A stretch of DNA of 14,881 bases from Pseudomonadota bacterium (GCA_023412175.1 JAEYOB010000045.1:1-14881), one strand, 5' to 3'. Positions 1-8,557 are shown, counted from the first letter of the stretch. Notes: generated from the letters alone by a model not told the origin. Made by a program: numbers and translations.

Positions 1-3000
1 GGTCAGGCCAAGGTGCCGGGCGCCACCGGTGTGTGGCGCGACCTCACCGACAACGTCAACGCCATGGCCGCCAACCTGCCCACCCAGGTCCGCGCCATCG
101 CCGAGGTCGCCACCGCCGTGACCAAGGGCGACCTGACGCGGTCCATCACCGTCGAGGCCTCGGGCGAGGTCGCGGCGCTGAAGGACAACATCAACGAGAT
201 GATCCGCAACCTCAAGGACACGACCTTGAAGAACGCGGAGCAGGACTGGCTGAAGACCAACCTCGCCAAGTTCACCCGCATGCTGCAGGGCGAGCGCGAT
301 CTGGTCACCGTCTCCAACCTGATCCTGTCGGAGCTGGCGCCGCTGGTGCTGGCGCAGCACGGCGTGTTCTACATCGCCAACACCGAGGAGGAGGAAATCA
401 CCTTCGACCTCGTGGCGTCCTACGCCTACAAGACCCGCAAGCACCTCTCCAACAGCTTCCGGCTGCGCGAGGGGCTGGTCGGGCAGTGCGCGTTCGAGAA
501 GCAGCCGATCCTGCTGACCAATGTGCCCAACGACTACATCCAGATCAACTCGGGCCTCGGCGAATCGCCGCCGATGAGCATCATCGTGTTGCCCGTCCTG
601 TTCGAGGGCGAGGTGAAGGCGGTGCTCGAACTGGCGTCCTTCAGCCTGTTCAGCGAGACCCATCGCAGCTTCCTCGACCAGCTCATGGAGTCGATCGGCA
701 TCGTGCTCAACACGATCGCCGCGACCATGCGCACCGAGGGCCTGCTGAAGCAGTCGCAGCTGCTGACCACCGAGTTGCAGAGCCAGCAGGAGGAGCTGAA
801 GAAGACCAACGACCGGCTGGAGCAGCAGGCCACCTCGCTCCGCCAGTCGGAGGAGATGCTGAAGTCCCAGCAGGACGAGCTGCGCCGCACCAACGAGGAA
901 CTGGAGGAGAAGGCGGAGCTGCTGTCCCGCCAGAAGATGCAGGTCGAGGCGAAGAACCGCGAGGTCGAGATGGCCAAGCGGGCGCTGGAAGAGAAGGCCG
1001 AGCAGCTGGCGCTGACCTCCAAGTACAAGAGCGAGTTCCTGGCCAACATGAGCCATGAGCTGCGCACGCCGCTGAACAGCCTGCTGATCCTGTCGAAACT
1101 GCTGTCCGACAACCCGCAGGGCAACCTGAACGACAAGCAGATCGAGTTCTCGCGCACCATCCACGCCGCCGGGTCCGACCTGCTGGCGCTGATCAACGAC
1201 ATCCTGGACCTGTCGAAGATCGAATCCGGCACGGTGTCCATCGAGGTGGGCGACGTCCAGCTCCCCGACATGGTGGAGCACCTGGAGCGCTCGTTCCGTC
1301 AGGTGGCGCAGAACAAGAAGCTGTCCTTCAGGATCGACGTGCACGAGGACGTACCGAAGATCATCCGCACCGACGAGAAGCGTCTGCAGCAGGTCATCAA
1401 CAACCTGCTCGCCAACGCCTTCAAGTTCACCGACGCCGGCCGGGTGACGCTGGGCATCGCGCCGGTGCCGGAGGGCTGGGATGCGCAGAACGGGGCGCTC
1501 GCCGGGGCGGAACAGGTGCTGGCCTTCTCGGTCACCGACACCGGCATCGGCATCGCCGAGGACAAGCAGCGCATCATCTTCGAGGCGTTCCAGCAGGCCG
1601 ACGGCACCACCAGCCGCAAGTACGGCGGCACCGGCCTCGGCCTGTCGATCAGCCGCGAGATCGCGCAGCGCCTCGGCGGCGAGATCCGCGTCGTCAGCAC
1701 GCCGGGCGAGGGCAGCACCTTCACCCTGTACCTCCCGGTCCGCCTGGAGCAGGGCGTCGAGAAGGCGGGCACGCATCCGACGCCCGTCGCCCCGGCGGCC
1801 GAACGCTTCGTGCTGGCGCAGACCGACCACCACGACGATCGCGAGGCCCTGACCGGGAACGACATGGTCATGGTGGTGGTGGAACCGGAGGCCGCAGCGG
1901 CCCGCTCGATCATGGAGCTGGCCCGCGGGAAGGACTTCAAGGTGGTCCTGTCGCAGACCGGCAACGGTGCCATCCCGCTGATCCGCAAGGTGAAGCCCAG
2001 TGCGGTCACCATCGACCTGCATCTGCCGGACATCGACGGGCTGGCGCTGCTCGAACTGATCAAGCACGACCTGGAACTGCGGCACATCCCCGTGCACGTC
2101 ATCGCGCCCGACGAGAGCCGCCACCGCTGCCGCGACGTCGGCGCTTTCGGCGTCACCACGACGCCGGTGGATCCGCAGAAGCTGGGAGCGGCCTTCACCG
2201 CGCTGCGCGGCGTGGTGGCCCGCGACCTCATGCGGGTGCTGATGGTGGTCAACGACGGCGATCTGCGCGCCGGGCTGGCGGGCCTGATCGGCGGTGCGGA
2301 CGTGCAGGTCACCGAGGCCGGCTCGGTCAAGGAGGCGCAGCGTGTCCTGGAGAAGGAGCCCTTCGACTGCGTGGTGCTCAGCTCCAGCCTGCCGCGCTCG
2401 GCCATGCTGCCGCTCATCGAGCGGATCCGCGACAACAACCCGGCGCTGCCGGTGGTGGTCTACCTGAAGAAGCCGCTGACCGACGCCGAGGCGGAGAAGC
2501 TGGACGTGCTGGGCCAGAGCGTCCTGCTGCGTCAGGCGTCCACGCCGGCGGAACTGCTGGACGAGACCGCCAGGCTGCTGCACCGCCCGCTGTCCAACCT
2601 GACGCCGGAGGACCGGCAGACGGTCGAGGCGCTGCGACAGGACCGGAGCGCCCTGTCCGGCCGGACCATTCTGATCGTTGATGACGACATCCGGAATATC
2701 TTCTCCATGACCAGCGTCCTGGAGCAGCATCGGATGAACGTCCTGTTCGCCGAGAACGGCCGCGACGGCATCGAGCTGCTGAAGGCCAACCCGCAGGTGG
2801 ACGTGGCGCTGGTCGATGTCATGATGCCGGAGATGGACGGCTACGAGGTGATGCGGGAGATCCGCGGCATCGAGGATTTCCAGCGGCTGCCGGTCATTGC
2901 CGTGACGGCGAAGGCCATGCAGGGCGACCGCGAGAAGTGCCTGGAGGCGGGGGCGTCCGACTACATCGCCAAGCCGGTCGAGGTCGACCGCCTGCTCGCC

Positions 3001-3027
3001 ACGCTGCGGGCGTGGCTGCATCGATGA
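1..3027 (+). CDS. Hybrid sensor histidine kinase, HAMP-GAF-HisKA-HATPase-REC-REC-REC (5' truncated by window edge)
   Basis: The frame is open from base 1, so the gene starts upstream; 1008 residues are visible. Residues 1-75 are HAMP repeat sequence (GVWRDLTDNVN, then GDLTRSI and EVAALKDNIN), typical of kinases with many tandem HAMPs. A GAF domain follows (about 93-240), then a long Glu/Gln-rich coiled coil (about 245-340). The HisKA box is ANMSHELRTPLN with phosphoacceptor His352. The HATPase domain has N472, the DTGIGI box at Asp513 and GGTGLGLS at 542. Three receivers follow. The first keeps Asp672 but has EPE for the acidic pair and Thr where the conserved Lys should be. The second has Ser794 in place of Asp. 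The third is canonical (IVDDD, Asp939, AKPV). It is probably cytoplasmic or membrane-anchored through the missing N-terminus. It overlaps the next kinase by four bases. The ligand is unknown. Confidence 0.93.
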   Translation, partial: GQAKVPGATGVWRDLTDNVNAMAANLPTQVRAIAEVATAVTKGDLTRSITVEASGEVAALKDNINEMIRNLKDTTLKNAEQDWLKTNLAKFTRMLQGERDLVTVSNLILSELAPLVLAQHGVFYIANTEEEEITFDLVASYAYKTRKHLSNSFRLREGLVGQCAFEKQPILLTNVPNDYIQINSGLGESPPMSIIVLPVLFEGEVKAVLELASFSLFSETHRSFLDQLMESIGIVLNTIAATMRTEGLLKQSQLLTTELQSQQEELKKTNDRLEQQATSLRQSEEMLKSQQDELRRTNEELEEKAELLSRQKMQVEAKNREVEMAKRALEEKAEQLALTSKYKSEFLANMSHELRTPLNSLLILSKLLSDNPQGNLNDKQIEFSRTIHAAGSDLLALINDILDLSKIESGTVSIEVGDVQLPDMVEHLERSFRQVAQNKKLSFRIDVHEDVPKIIRTDEKRLQQVINNLLANAFKFTDAGRVTLGIAPVPEGWDAQNGALAGAEQVLAFSVTDTGIGIAEDKQRIIFEAFQQADGTTSRKYGGTGLGLSISREIAQRLGGEIRVVSTPGEGSTFTLYLPVRLEQGVEKAGTHPTPVAPAAERFVLAQTDHHDDREALTGNDMVMVVVEPEAAAARSIMELARGKDFKVVLSQTGNGAIPLIRKVKPSAVTIDLHLPDIDGLALLELIKHDLELRHIPVHVIAPDESRHRCRDVGAFGVTTTPVDPQKLGAAFTALRGVVARDLMRVLMVVNDGDLRAGLAGLIGGADVQVTEAGSVKEAQRVLEKEPFDCVVLSSSLPRSAMLPLIERIRDNNPALPVVVYLKKPLTDAEAEKLDVLGQSVLLRQASTPAELLDETARLLHRPLSNLTPEDRQTVEALRQDRSALSGRTILIVDDDIRNIFSMTSVLEQHRMNVLFAENGRDGIELLKANPQVDVALVDVMMPEMDGYEVMREIRGIEDFQRLPVIAVTAKAMQGDREKCLEAGASDYIAKPVEVDRLLATLRAWLHR

Positions 3028-5150
3028 TCGCCGCCTCGGGGGATACCGGGGCGTTGGGCTTCGGGCATGACACGCGGGCGAGCGTCCTGCTCGTCGACGA
3101 CGATCCGCACAACCTGTTCGCGCTGGAGCAGGCGTTGGCCTCCCTCGATGTCGACGTGGTCAAGGCCGCGTCGGGCGAGGAGGCCTTGCGCCACATGCTC
3201 AAGCGCGATTTCGCGCTGATCCTGCTGGACGTCCGCCTGCCGGGCCTGAACGGCTACGAGGTGGCGTCCCTGGTGCGCCAGCGCGAGCGCAACCGCAACG
3301 TCCCGATCATCTTCCTGTCGGGCGTGGACAAGGAGGAGGTGCACCTCTTCCGCGGCTATTCCGCCGGGGCGGTGGACTACTGCCTGAAACCGGTCGATCC
3401 GACCATGCTGCGCTCCAAGGTCGCGGTGTTCGTCGACCTGTTCAACAAGTCGTGCGAGTTGCAGCGGCAGGTCGCCATCAAGCAGAAGCTGCTGGACGAC
3501 AACATCCGCGCCAACGCCGAACGGCGGATGGCCGAGCAGGCGTTGCGGCTTGTCGAGGAGAGGCAGGCTGCCATCATCCGCTCGCTGCCCATTGCGGTGT
3601 ACAGCGTGGATCTCTCCAACGCGGAGGCCGGCGGCATCGCCGGGCCGCAGTTCGTCGGCGACACCATCCGGGCCCTGTGCGGTTTCCTGGCGCAATCCTT
3701 CGCCGAGACGCCCGACCTGTGGCGCACGCGCATCCACCCGGATGACGTGAACCGCGTGCTCACCGAGAAGGCGGCGGCGCTGGCGTCCGGTGCCTTTACC
3801 ATCGAGTACCGCTGGCAGGCGGCCGACGGCGAGTACCGCCACATCCTCGACCAGGGCGTGCTGGTGCGCAGCAGCGGCGCCGGAAATGGCAACGGGCGCG
3901 AACTGGTCGGCACCTGGCTTGACATCACCGACCGCCGCAAGGCCGAGCAGCAGCTCGCCCAGGTGCAGAAGATCGACGCGCTGGGCCAGCTCACCGGCGG
4001 CATCGCGCACGACTTCAACAACATGCTGGCGGTCATCATCGGCAACCTGGAACGGGTGCAGACCCAGCTCCAGGGTGGCGACGCGAAGCTGGTGATGCGC
4101 GTGGACATGGCGATGCAGGGGGCGCTGCGCTGCTCCGACCTGACGCGCCAGCTTCTCGCCTTCGCACGGCGGCAGCCGTTGCGGGCGGCGCCGCTCGACG
4201 TCAACGGGCTGGTGCGGGACATGATGCAGATGTTCCACCGCACCCTGGAGGACGAGATCGCCATCCAGACCAACCTCGATGCCGACCTGGGCACACTGGT
4301 GGTGGACCGGGCGCAGGCGGAGTCGATGCTGCTCAACCTGGTGGTCAACGCCCGCGACGCCATGCCGGACGGGGGCACCATCACCATCGGGACCGGCAAC
4401 CTGACGATCGGCGACGGCGAACACCAGTTCCCCGAGGCGCCGCCCGGCGACTATATCCAGCTTTCGGTGGCGGATACCGGCACCGGCATGCCGCCCGAGG
4501 TGCGTGAACGCGCCTTCGAACCGTTCTTCACCACCAAGGAACTGGGCCGCGGCACCGGCCTCGGCCTCAGCATCGTCTACGGTTTCGTCAAGCAGTCGGG
4601 CGGCGCCATCCGCATCGACAGCGAACCGGACAAGGGAACCGCCATCCGCATCGTGCTGCCGCGCTCGGCCCTGACCGTGCAGAAACCCGTCCTCACCCTG
4701 GCGGATGAGGCGGAGTGCCCGCCGGCCAAGCCCGGCGAGACGGTGCTGCTGGTCGAGGACGACCACGGCGTGCGCGCCGTGGCGGCGGAGGAACTGCGCG
4801 ACCTCGGCTACACGGTGATCGAAGCACCGCACGCCAGGGCGGCTCTGGACCTGCTGGGGGAAGGGGCGCGGCCTGACATCCTGTTCACCGACATCGCCAT
4901 GCCCGGCGGCATGAACGGCTTCGACCTTGCCGCCAACGCGGTGGCGGGGCGGCCGGAGTTGCGGGTGCTCTACACCTCCGCCTATCCGGAGTTCGCGCTG
5001 GCCCGCAGCAGGGAGGTGCGCGTCGAGGCGCCGCTTCTCCAGAAGCCCTATTATCGGCATGAACTGGCCCGCTCCCTGCGCGTCCAGCTCGATCAACCGC
5101 CGGCAGTCCCCAAGGCTGCACCGGCAAGCAACGAGGTGACGGCGCACTGA
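3024..5150 (+). CDS. Hybrid histidine kinase, REC-PAS-HisKA-HATPase-REC
   Basis: This is a 708-residue soluble kinase without a signal peptide or membrane segment. The ATG at 3024 lies in an ATGA overlap with the upstream stop, with no clear Shine-Dalgarno sequence, which suggests translational coupling. Domains in order: an N-terminal receiver (LVDDD motif, phosphoacceptor Asp69), a linker helix, a PAS-like region (about 190-310, ending [11 protein letters not shown]), a HisKA box [13 protein letters not shown] with His329, and an HATPase with N442, Asp484 (DTGTGMP), FEPFFTTK and [16 protein letters not shown]-terminal receiver follows (LLVEDD, Asp623, Lys674 in QKPY). The first receiver suggests that another kinase, perhaps the one encoded just upstream, controls this kinase by phosphorylation. 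The partner and signal are inferred only. The family assignment is secure. Confidence 0.93.
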   Translation: MIAASGDTGALGFGHDTRASVLLVDDDPHNLFALEQALASLDVDVVKAASGEEALRHMLKRDFALILLDVRLPGLNGYEVASLVRQRERNRNVPIIFLSGVDKEEVHLFRGYSAGAVDYCLKPVDPTMLRSKVAVFVDLFNKSCELQRQVAIKQKLLDDNIRANAERRMAEQALRLVEERQAAIIRSLPIAVYSVDLSNAEAGGIAGPQFVGDTIRALCGFLAQSFAETPDLWRTRIHPDDVNRVLTEKAAALASGAFTIEYRWQAADGEYRHILDQGVLVRSSGAGNGNGRELVGTWLDITDRRKAEQQLAQVQKIDALGQLTGGIAHDFNNMLAVIIGNLERVQTQLQGGDAKLVMRVDMAMQGALRCSDLTRQLLAFARRQPLRAAPLDVNGLVRDMMQMFHRTLEDEIAIQTNLDADLGTLVVDRAQAESMLLNLVVNARDAMPDGGTITIGTGNLTIGDGEHQFPEAPPGDYIQLSVADTGTGMPPEVRERAFEPFFTTKELGRGTGLGLSIVYGFVKQSGGAIRIDSEPDKGTAIRIVLPRSALTVQKPVLTLADEAECPPAKPGETVLLVEDDHGVRAVAAEELRDLGYTVIEAPHARAALDLLGEGARPDILFTDIAMPGGMNGFDLAANAVAGRPELRVLYTSAYPEFALARSREVRVEAPLLQKPYYRHELARSLRVQLDQPPAVPKAAPASNEVTAH

Positions 5151-5171
5151 CGCAAGGCGCCGGGTTTTGAT

Positions 5172-5177
5172 GAAGGA
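5172..5177 (+). promoter_or_regulatory. Ribosome binding site GAAGGA deciding the receiver start
   Basis: GAAGGA lies seven bases before the ATG at 5185. In-frame TTG (5167) and ATG (5170) starts exist upstream, but neither has as good a site at the right distance, and the core receiver fold begins at the 5185 start. Confidence 0.6.
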
Positions 5178-5184
5178 CGACGCT

Positions 5185-5547
5185 ATGCCTACACGGGTGC
5201 TGATCATCGAGGACGAGCCGCTGATCGTCCTTGACCTGAAGGCCATTCTGGCGGAACTGGGCTGCGAGGTCTGCGCGGTCGCCGGCACCGCCGAGGAGGC
5301 CCTGACGGCGGCCCGGCGCGACCGCCCGGACCTGATCCTCGCCGACATCCGTCTGCCGGGGCCGGTTGACGGCATCGACGCCGTGAAGGCGATCCAGGCG
5401 CAGGCCCCGATACCGGTGCTGTTCGTCACCGGCAACTGGCGTGAGCTGCGCGACCGTGGCCTGCCCGACGCCATGGCCATCGGCAAGCCCTATCTGCCTT
5501 CGGTGCTGCGGCAGGCCATCCAGACGGTGATGGGCAATGGCCGGTGA
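5185..5547 (+). CDS. Single-domain response regulator, FAT GUY-like
   Basis: This protein is 120 residues and consists of only a receiver domain. The acidic pocket is IIEDE (Glu9, Asp10), the phosphoacceptor is Asp54 (LADIRLPG) and the conserved lysine is Lys101 in GKPY. The beta4 segment reads LFVTGNW, close to the FATGUY motif of alphaproteobacterial receivers that usually work with HWE or HisKA_2 kinases. Exactly such a kinase is encoded next, overlapping by 11 bases, so the two are probably a cognate pair (inference). The product has no output domain, so it should act by phosphotransfer or protein binding. In-frame starts at 5167 and 5170 would add five or six residues; 5185 is preferred for its ribosome binding site. 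Confidence 0.85.
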   Translation: MPTRVLIIEDEPLIVLDLKAILAELGCEVCAVAGTAEEALTAARRDRPDLILADIRLPGPVDGIDAVKAIQAQAPIPVLFVTGNWRELRDRGLPDAMAIGKPYLPSVLRQAIQTVMGNGR

Positions 5548-7240
5548 TGCCGGTCCGCCGCAGGGCAATGGCCGCAGCGCCCTGCTGGGCCGTCGCGACA
5601 AGCTGGTCGGCTACGCCGCGGTGGCCTGCCTGGGCGTGGTGGCCGGCGTGTTTGCCCTGTTCGCCGCGGCAAGTTACGAGCGCGTGGTCGCCCGTGCCGA
5701 GCAGCAGGTGCACGACACCGCCTTCTTCTATGCCGACCACGGTTCGCGCATGTTCGAGGCGGCCGACCTCGCGACCAGCGAGGCCATTGCTGCGCTGGAG
5801 GGTGATCCCTGGGACAAGGCGGCGGCATCGCGCCGCGCCTCCCAGGCCCTGCAACGCCTGAGCGACCGCTTTCCCTACACCGACGCGCTGTTCCTGACCG
5901 ACGAGGAAGGGCGGATCCGCCTGGTCAGCAACAGCTTCCCGGCGCCCGAGGTGGACGTTTCCGACCGCGAGTACTTCACCTCCCATCGCGACGGCCGCAA
6001 AGGCCTGTACGTCAGCCGTCTGCTGATGAGCCGCACCACCGGCAACCCCGGTTTCGTGCTGAGCCGGGGTATTTACGGGGATCACGGAGAGTTCCGCGGC
6101 ATCGCGGTGACGATCATCGCCACCAGCTACCTCTCGGAATTCTACCGGTCCATCAGCCTGCCGTTCGCGCCGACCATCTCGCTGTTCCGCGCCGACTTCC
6201 AACCGCTCGTGCGGCAGCCGGGGAACGCCGATCCGGTCGATCCGGGCCCGGTGCTGGGGCAGGGGTTGATCCGCAAGGCCCTGACCAATTCCCCCTCGAC
6301 GGATCTGGCGACGGTGTCCGGCAAGGAGGACGGCGAAGACCTGATCCTCGCCTACGCGAAGATCGAGCATGTGCCGCTGTACGTCAGCGTCGCCATCGAC
6401 CGGGCGGCGTTGCTCCGGGTCTGGCTGGACGAATCGCGAGTGTCCGGCGTCATGGCGGTGGTGGCGCTGGCGGCGCTGGGTGCGCTCACCATCTTCGTCT
6501 TCCGTCAGGCGCGCCGTGACGAGGTCGCGAAGCGCCTGCTCGAGAGCACCGTGGAGGCCCGCACCTCAGACCTGCGCAGCGCCAACCGGCAGCTTGAGGT
6601 GCTGGTGCAGGAGGTTCACCACCGGGTGAAGAACAACCTGCAGGTCATCTCCAGCATGTTGCGCCTGCAATCCCTCCAGATGAGCGACGAGGGCGTGCGC
6701 AAGGCCCTGCAGGACTCGGTCAACCGTGTTCACGCCATGAGCTTGGTGCACGAGATGCTGAGCGAGGCCGGCGACCGCAACGGCCTGGAATTCCGCGATT
6801 ATCTGAACGATCTGACCGAGCAGCTCAAGGAATCCTACGGCGTCACCGAGCGGGTGAGAATCGACATCGAGTGCGGCGATCTCACGCTCGACATGACCCA
6901 GGGCATCCTGCTGGCGCTGATCGTCAACGAGATCTTCTCGAACGCGCTGAAGCACGCCTTCCCCGAGGGCCGCCCCGGCGTGCTGCGCATCGCCTTGCAG
7001 CGGCATGGCGCATACGCCCGGCTGACCATACGGGACGACGGCATTGGCCTACCGGCCGGTTTCGACTGGCGCAAGGCAAGCAGCCTGGGCTTGCAGATTG
7101 TGCAGTCGCTGGCGGCCAAGCTCGGCGGCGAGGCGTCGCTGACCACGGCCGGCACCACCTGCTTTACCCTGACCTTCCCGCTCGGCAACTCGCCCGCCGA
7201 TCCTGTGGACATGCCGTCCGACGTGGTCGCCGCGTTCTGA
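5537..7240 (+). CDS. Membrane sensor histidine kinase, HisKA_2 family
   Basis: This is a 567-residue inner-membrane kinase. A short basic N-terminus leads to membrane helix 1 (about 23-45). A periplasmic region of about 250 residues follows, containing the YTDALFLTDEEGRI and DREYF motifs seen in PDC/dCache sensor folds. Membrane helix 2 is at about 302-323. After a short coiled-coil linker comes the HisKA_2 box EVHHRVKNNLQVIS at residue 359; by analogy with HWE kinases the phosphorylated residue should be His362. The ATPase domain has NEIFSNALKHAF (N464, N469), DDGIGLP (Asp500) and SLGLQIV. No receiver is attached. The gene starts inside the upstream receiver gene, which implies coupled translation and a shared pathway. 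The periplasmic ligand cannot be told from sequence. Confidence 0.92.
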   Translation: MAGDAGPPQGNGRSALLGRRDKLVGYAAVACLGVVAGVFALFAAASYERVVARAEQQVHDTAFFYADHGSRMFEAADLATSEAIAALEGDPWDKAAASRRASQALQRLSDRFPYTDALFLTDEEGRIRLVSNSFPAPEVDVSDREYFTSHRDGRKGLYVSRLLMSRTTGNPGFVLSRGIYGDHGEFRGIAVTIIATSYLSEFYRSISLPFAPTISLFRADFQPLVRQPGNADPVDPGPVLGQGLIRKALTNSPSTDLATVSGKEDGEDLILAYAKIEHVPLYVSVAIDRAALLRVWLDESRVSGVMAVVALAALGALTIFVFRQARRDEVAKRLLESTVEARTSDLRSANRQLEVLVQEVHHRVKNNLQVISSMLRLQSLQMSDEGVRKALQDSVNRVHAMSLVHEMLSEAGDRNGLEFRDYLNDLTEQLKESYGVTERVRIDIECGDLTLDMTQGILLALIVNEIFSNALKHAFPEGRPGVLRIALQRHGAYARLTIRDDGIGLPAGFDWRKASSLGLQIVQSLAAKLGGEASLTTAGTTCFTLTFPLGNSPADPVDMPSDVVAAF

Positions 7241-7472
7241 AGCGATCTCCCTGGGATGGGGAGCCCCAGCCCCGTGGGGGCGACGGATGGTGTTTGCGCG
7301 CGTTTGCTGCGTGTCGATGACTTTTCCGGATGCCTTTCAGACGATTTCCCAGGATCCCGATGATGATGCGTCGCCGGTCCACAGGGGAAATTACCGTCCG
7401 GAGCGCGGATATAAGGATTCAATATAAAAAGCTAACAAAAATCTATAGCAATAACGAAACGATTTTTGAGCA

Positions 7473-7486
7473 TTAACTCCTATTAA
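7473..7486 (+). promoter_or_regulatory. Paired TTAA half-sites, possible winged-helix regulator site
   Basis: TTAACTCCTATTAA consists of two TTAA half-sites with a six-base spacer, repeating every ten bases (ATTAA direct repeat). The canonical CtrA box has a seven-base spacer, so this is a near match only. A one-turn direct repeat suits an OmpR-class dimer, possibly the product of the next gene. Confidence 0.3.
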
Positions 7487-7635
7487 AGAGGATATAACGC
7501 TCAACGCCATACCTTCCGAACAGGCTAGCCCAATTGGTTGACAGATTGCCGCACATGCGCTTTTTTTGTCTGTAATAAGGGTGTGACCAAAAATTATTTT
7601 AGTTAAAAGCAGGTCCCGTCCTTGGTCCAGGTAGT

Positions 7636-7640
7636 GGAGA
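7636..7640 (+). promoter_or_regulatory. Ribosome binding site GGAGA for the regulator
   Basis: GGAGA is five bases before the ATG at 7646. It supports that start over an in-frame TTG at 7622, which would add residues before the beta1 strand of the receiver fold. Confidence 0.55.
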
Positions 7641-7645
7641 ACCCC

Positions 7646-8467
7646 ATGCGCGCTCTATTGATCGAACCGGACGATGTAATTGCGGCCGCCATTGGCCGTC
7701 AGCTCGCCAGCGGAAAGATCAAGTTTGACCGGATCGATATCGGAGAGATTCGGCAGATATTAAGGGAGCAGGGGGGCGACGCCATTAACTATGACGCCAT
7801 CATTGTCGGTGGTGTCGAGTTTCCAGTGGATTGCGTGGCGGCGTTGCGCAGCGGACAGGTCAACGGCGCCATCCTTTGCCTGATCGACCGGCGCTGCGCG
7901 ACGACGACCGTCGACGTGCTGCGCGCCGGTGCCGACGATGTGCTGGTGAAGCCCGTGGTCAGTTCGGAGATCCGGGCACGGATCGAGGCCACCCGCCGCC
8001 GGGCCCATGGACTGACCAGCAATGCCGTGCGTGTCGGACGTCTCACGGTGTTCCTCGATGGCCGGGATCCGGAAGTGGGCGGCGAGCGCCTGCGGCTCAG
8101 CCAGCGCGAGCACGCCATTCTCTCGGTGCTGGCGCTGAACCACAGGCGGGTGGTTTCGAAGGAGCATATTTACGAGGTCGTCTACGGCCTGTCGGGCACG
8201 GCTCCTCTGGACAAGGTCATCGACGTCTATATCTGCAAGCTTCGCAAGAAGATTGCCGGCGTGACGGACGGTGGGAAGTACATCGAGACGGTGTACGGCC
8301 GCGGGTACAAATTCGAGGCGCCTGCCGATCAGGCCGACGACGGAATGGGTCATCCCCATCTGGGGATTTCAACGCTCAAGAGGCCCCTGAACGCAGCCGC
8401 CTTCACCATCATGCCGCCGGTCGGCGCATCCGAATACGGGCCGCGACTGATGGCGGTCGGCGGCTAA
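7646..8467 (+). CDS. CtrA/FtcR-like winged-helix transcription regulator with degenerate receiver
   Basis: This is a 273-residue OmpR-class protein. The N-terminus MRALLIEPDD resembles CtrA, but the acidic pair is altered to EPD. Where the phosphoacceptor Asp should be, the sequence reads YDAIIVGGVEF, with Gly55/Gly56 and no Asp. The Ser/Thr of beta4 is also lost (LCLID). Lys102 (LVKPV) remains. The DNA-binding winged helix (about 128-225) is well preserved and close to CtrA, with IDVYICKLRKK at 192 and YIETVYGRGYKF ending near 223. A tail of about 48 residues of unknown role follows. Loss of phosphorylation residues recalls FtcR and Rem, the flagellar regulators of rhizobia and Brucella. Its place just before flagellin suggests a flagellar activator, but this is inference; assignment as CtrA itself is unlikely. 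Confidence 0.85.
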   Translation: MRALLIEPDDVIAAAIGRQLASGKIKFDRIDIGEIRQILREQGGDAINYDAIIVGGVEFPVDCVAALRSGQVNGAILCLIDRRCATTTVDVLRAGADDVLVKPVVSSEIRARIEATRRRAHGLTSNAVRVGRLTVFLDGRDPEVGGERLRLSQREHAILSVLALNHRRVVSKEHIYEVVYGLSGTAPLDKVIDVYICKLRKKIAGVTDGGKYIETVYGRGYKFEAPADQADDGMGHPHLGISTLKRPLNAAAFTIMPPVGASEYGPRLMAVGG

Positions 8468-8520
8468 GTCTTCCCATCCGGAAAACCGGCGCCATCCGGC
8501 GGACGTCGCGCGGCGAGACC

Positions 8521-8557
8521 AAAGCGCCCGGAGAGATCCGGGCGCTTTGACGTTTTT
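8521..8557 (+). terminator. Strong rho-independent terminator after the regulator
   Basis: AAAGCGCCCGGA (8521-8532) and TCCGGGCGCTTT (8537-8548) form a perfect 12-bp stem with a GAGA loop, followed by a GACGTTTTT tail. It lies 54 bases after the regulator stop and separates it from the flagellin promoter region. Confidence 0.88.

Larger units (their letters stand above)
7241..7645 (+). promoter_or_regulatory. Long intergenic control region, AT-rich from about 7400
   Basis: There is no convincing gene in these 405 bases. The first 150 bases have normal GC and a weak CCCCA/TGGGG hairpin (7264-7279) without a T tract. From about 7400 to 7610 the sequence is strikingly AT-rich against its surroundings. 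It contains GGATATAA twice (7407-7414 and 7490-7497), a GATTC (GANTC-type) site at 7416-7420, and TTAA at 7473-7476 and 7483-7486, ten bases apart. A further TTAA is at 7603-7606, and a perfect TTGACA at 7538-7543 has no good -10 at the usual distance. It probably holds the promoter and binding sites of the downstream regulator. The exact start of transcription cannot be fixed. Confidence 0.5.

Noticed and set aside
2961..5486. Very long minus-strand open frame opposite the second kinase
   Set aside because: It is a shadow of codon bias in GC-rich DNA. The plus strand has complete kinase domains, and the minus translation has no recognisable motif.
7264..7279. Terminator after the HisKA_2 kinase
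   Set aside because: The stem has only five pairs and no T tract follows, so it cannot be called a terminator.
7256..7363. Short plus-strand open frame after the HisKA_2 kinase
   Set aside because: About 35 codons, no ribosome binding site and no resemblance to a known peptide.
7473..7486. Canonical CtrA box
   Set aside because: The spacer between the TTAA half-sites is six, not seven, so it is listed only as a possible regulator site.
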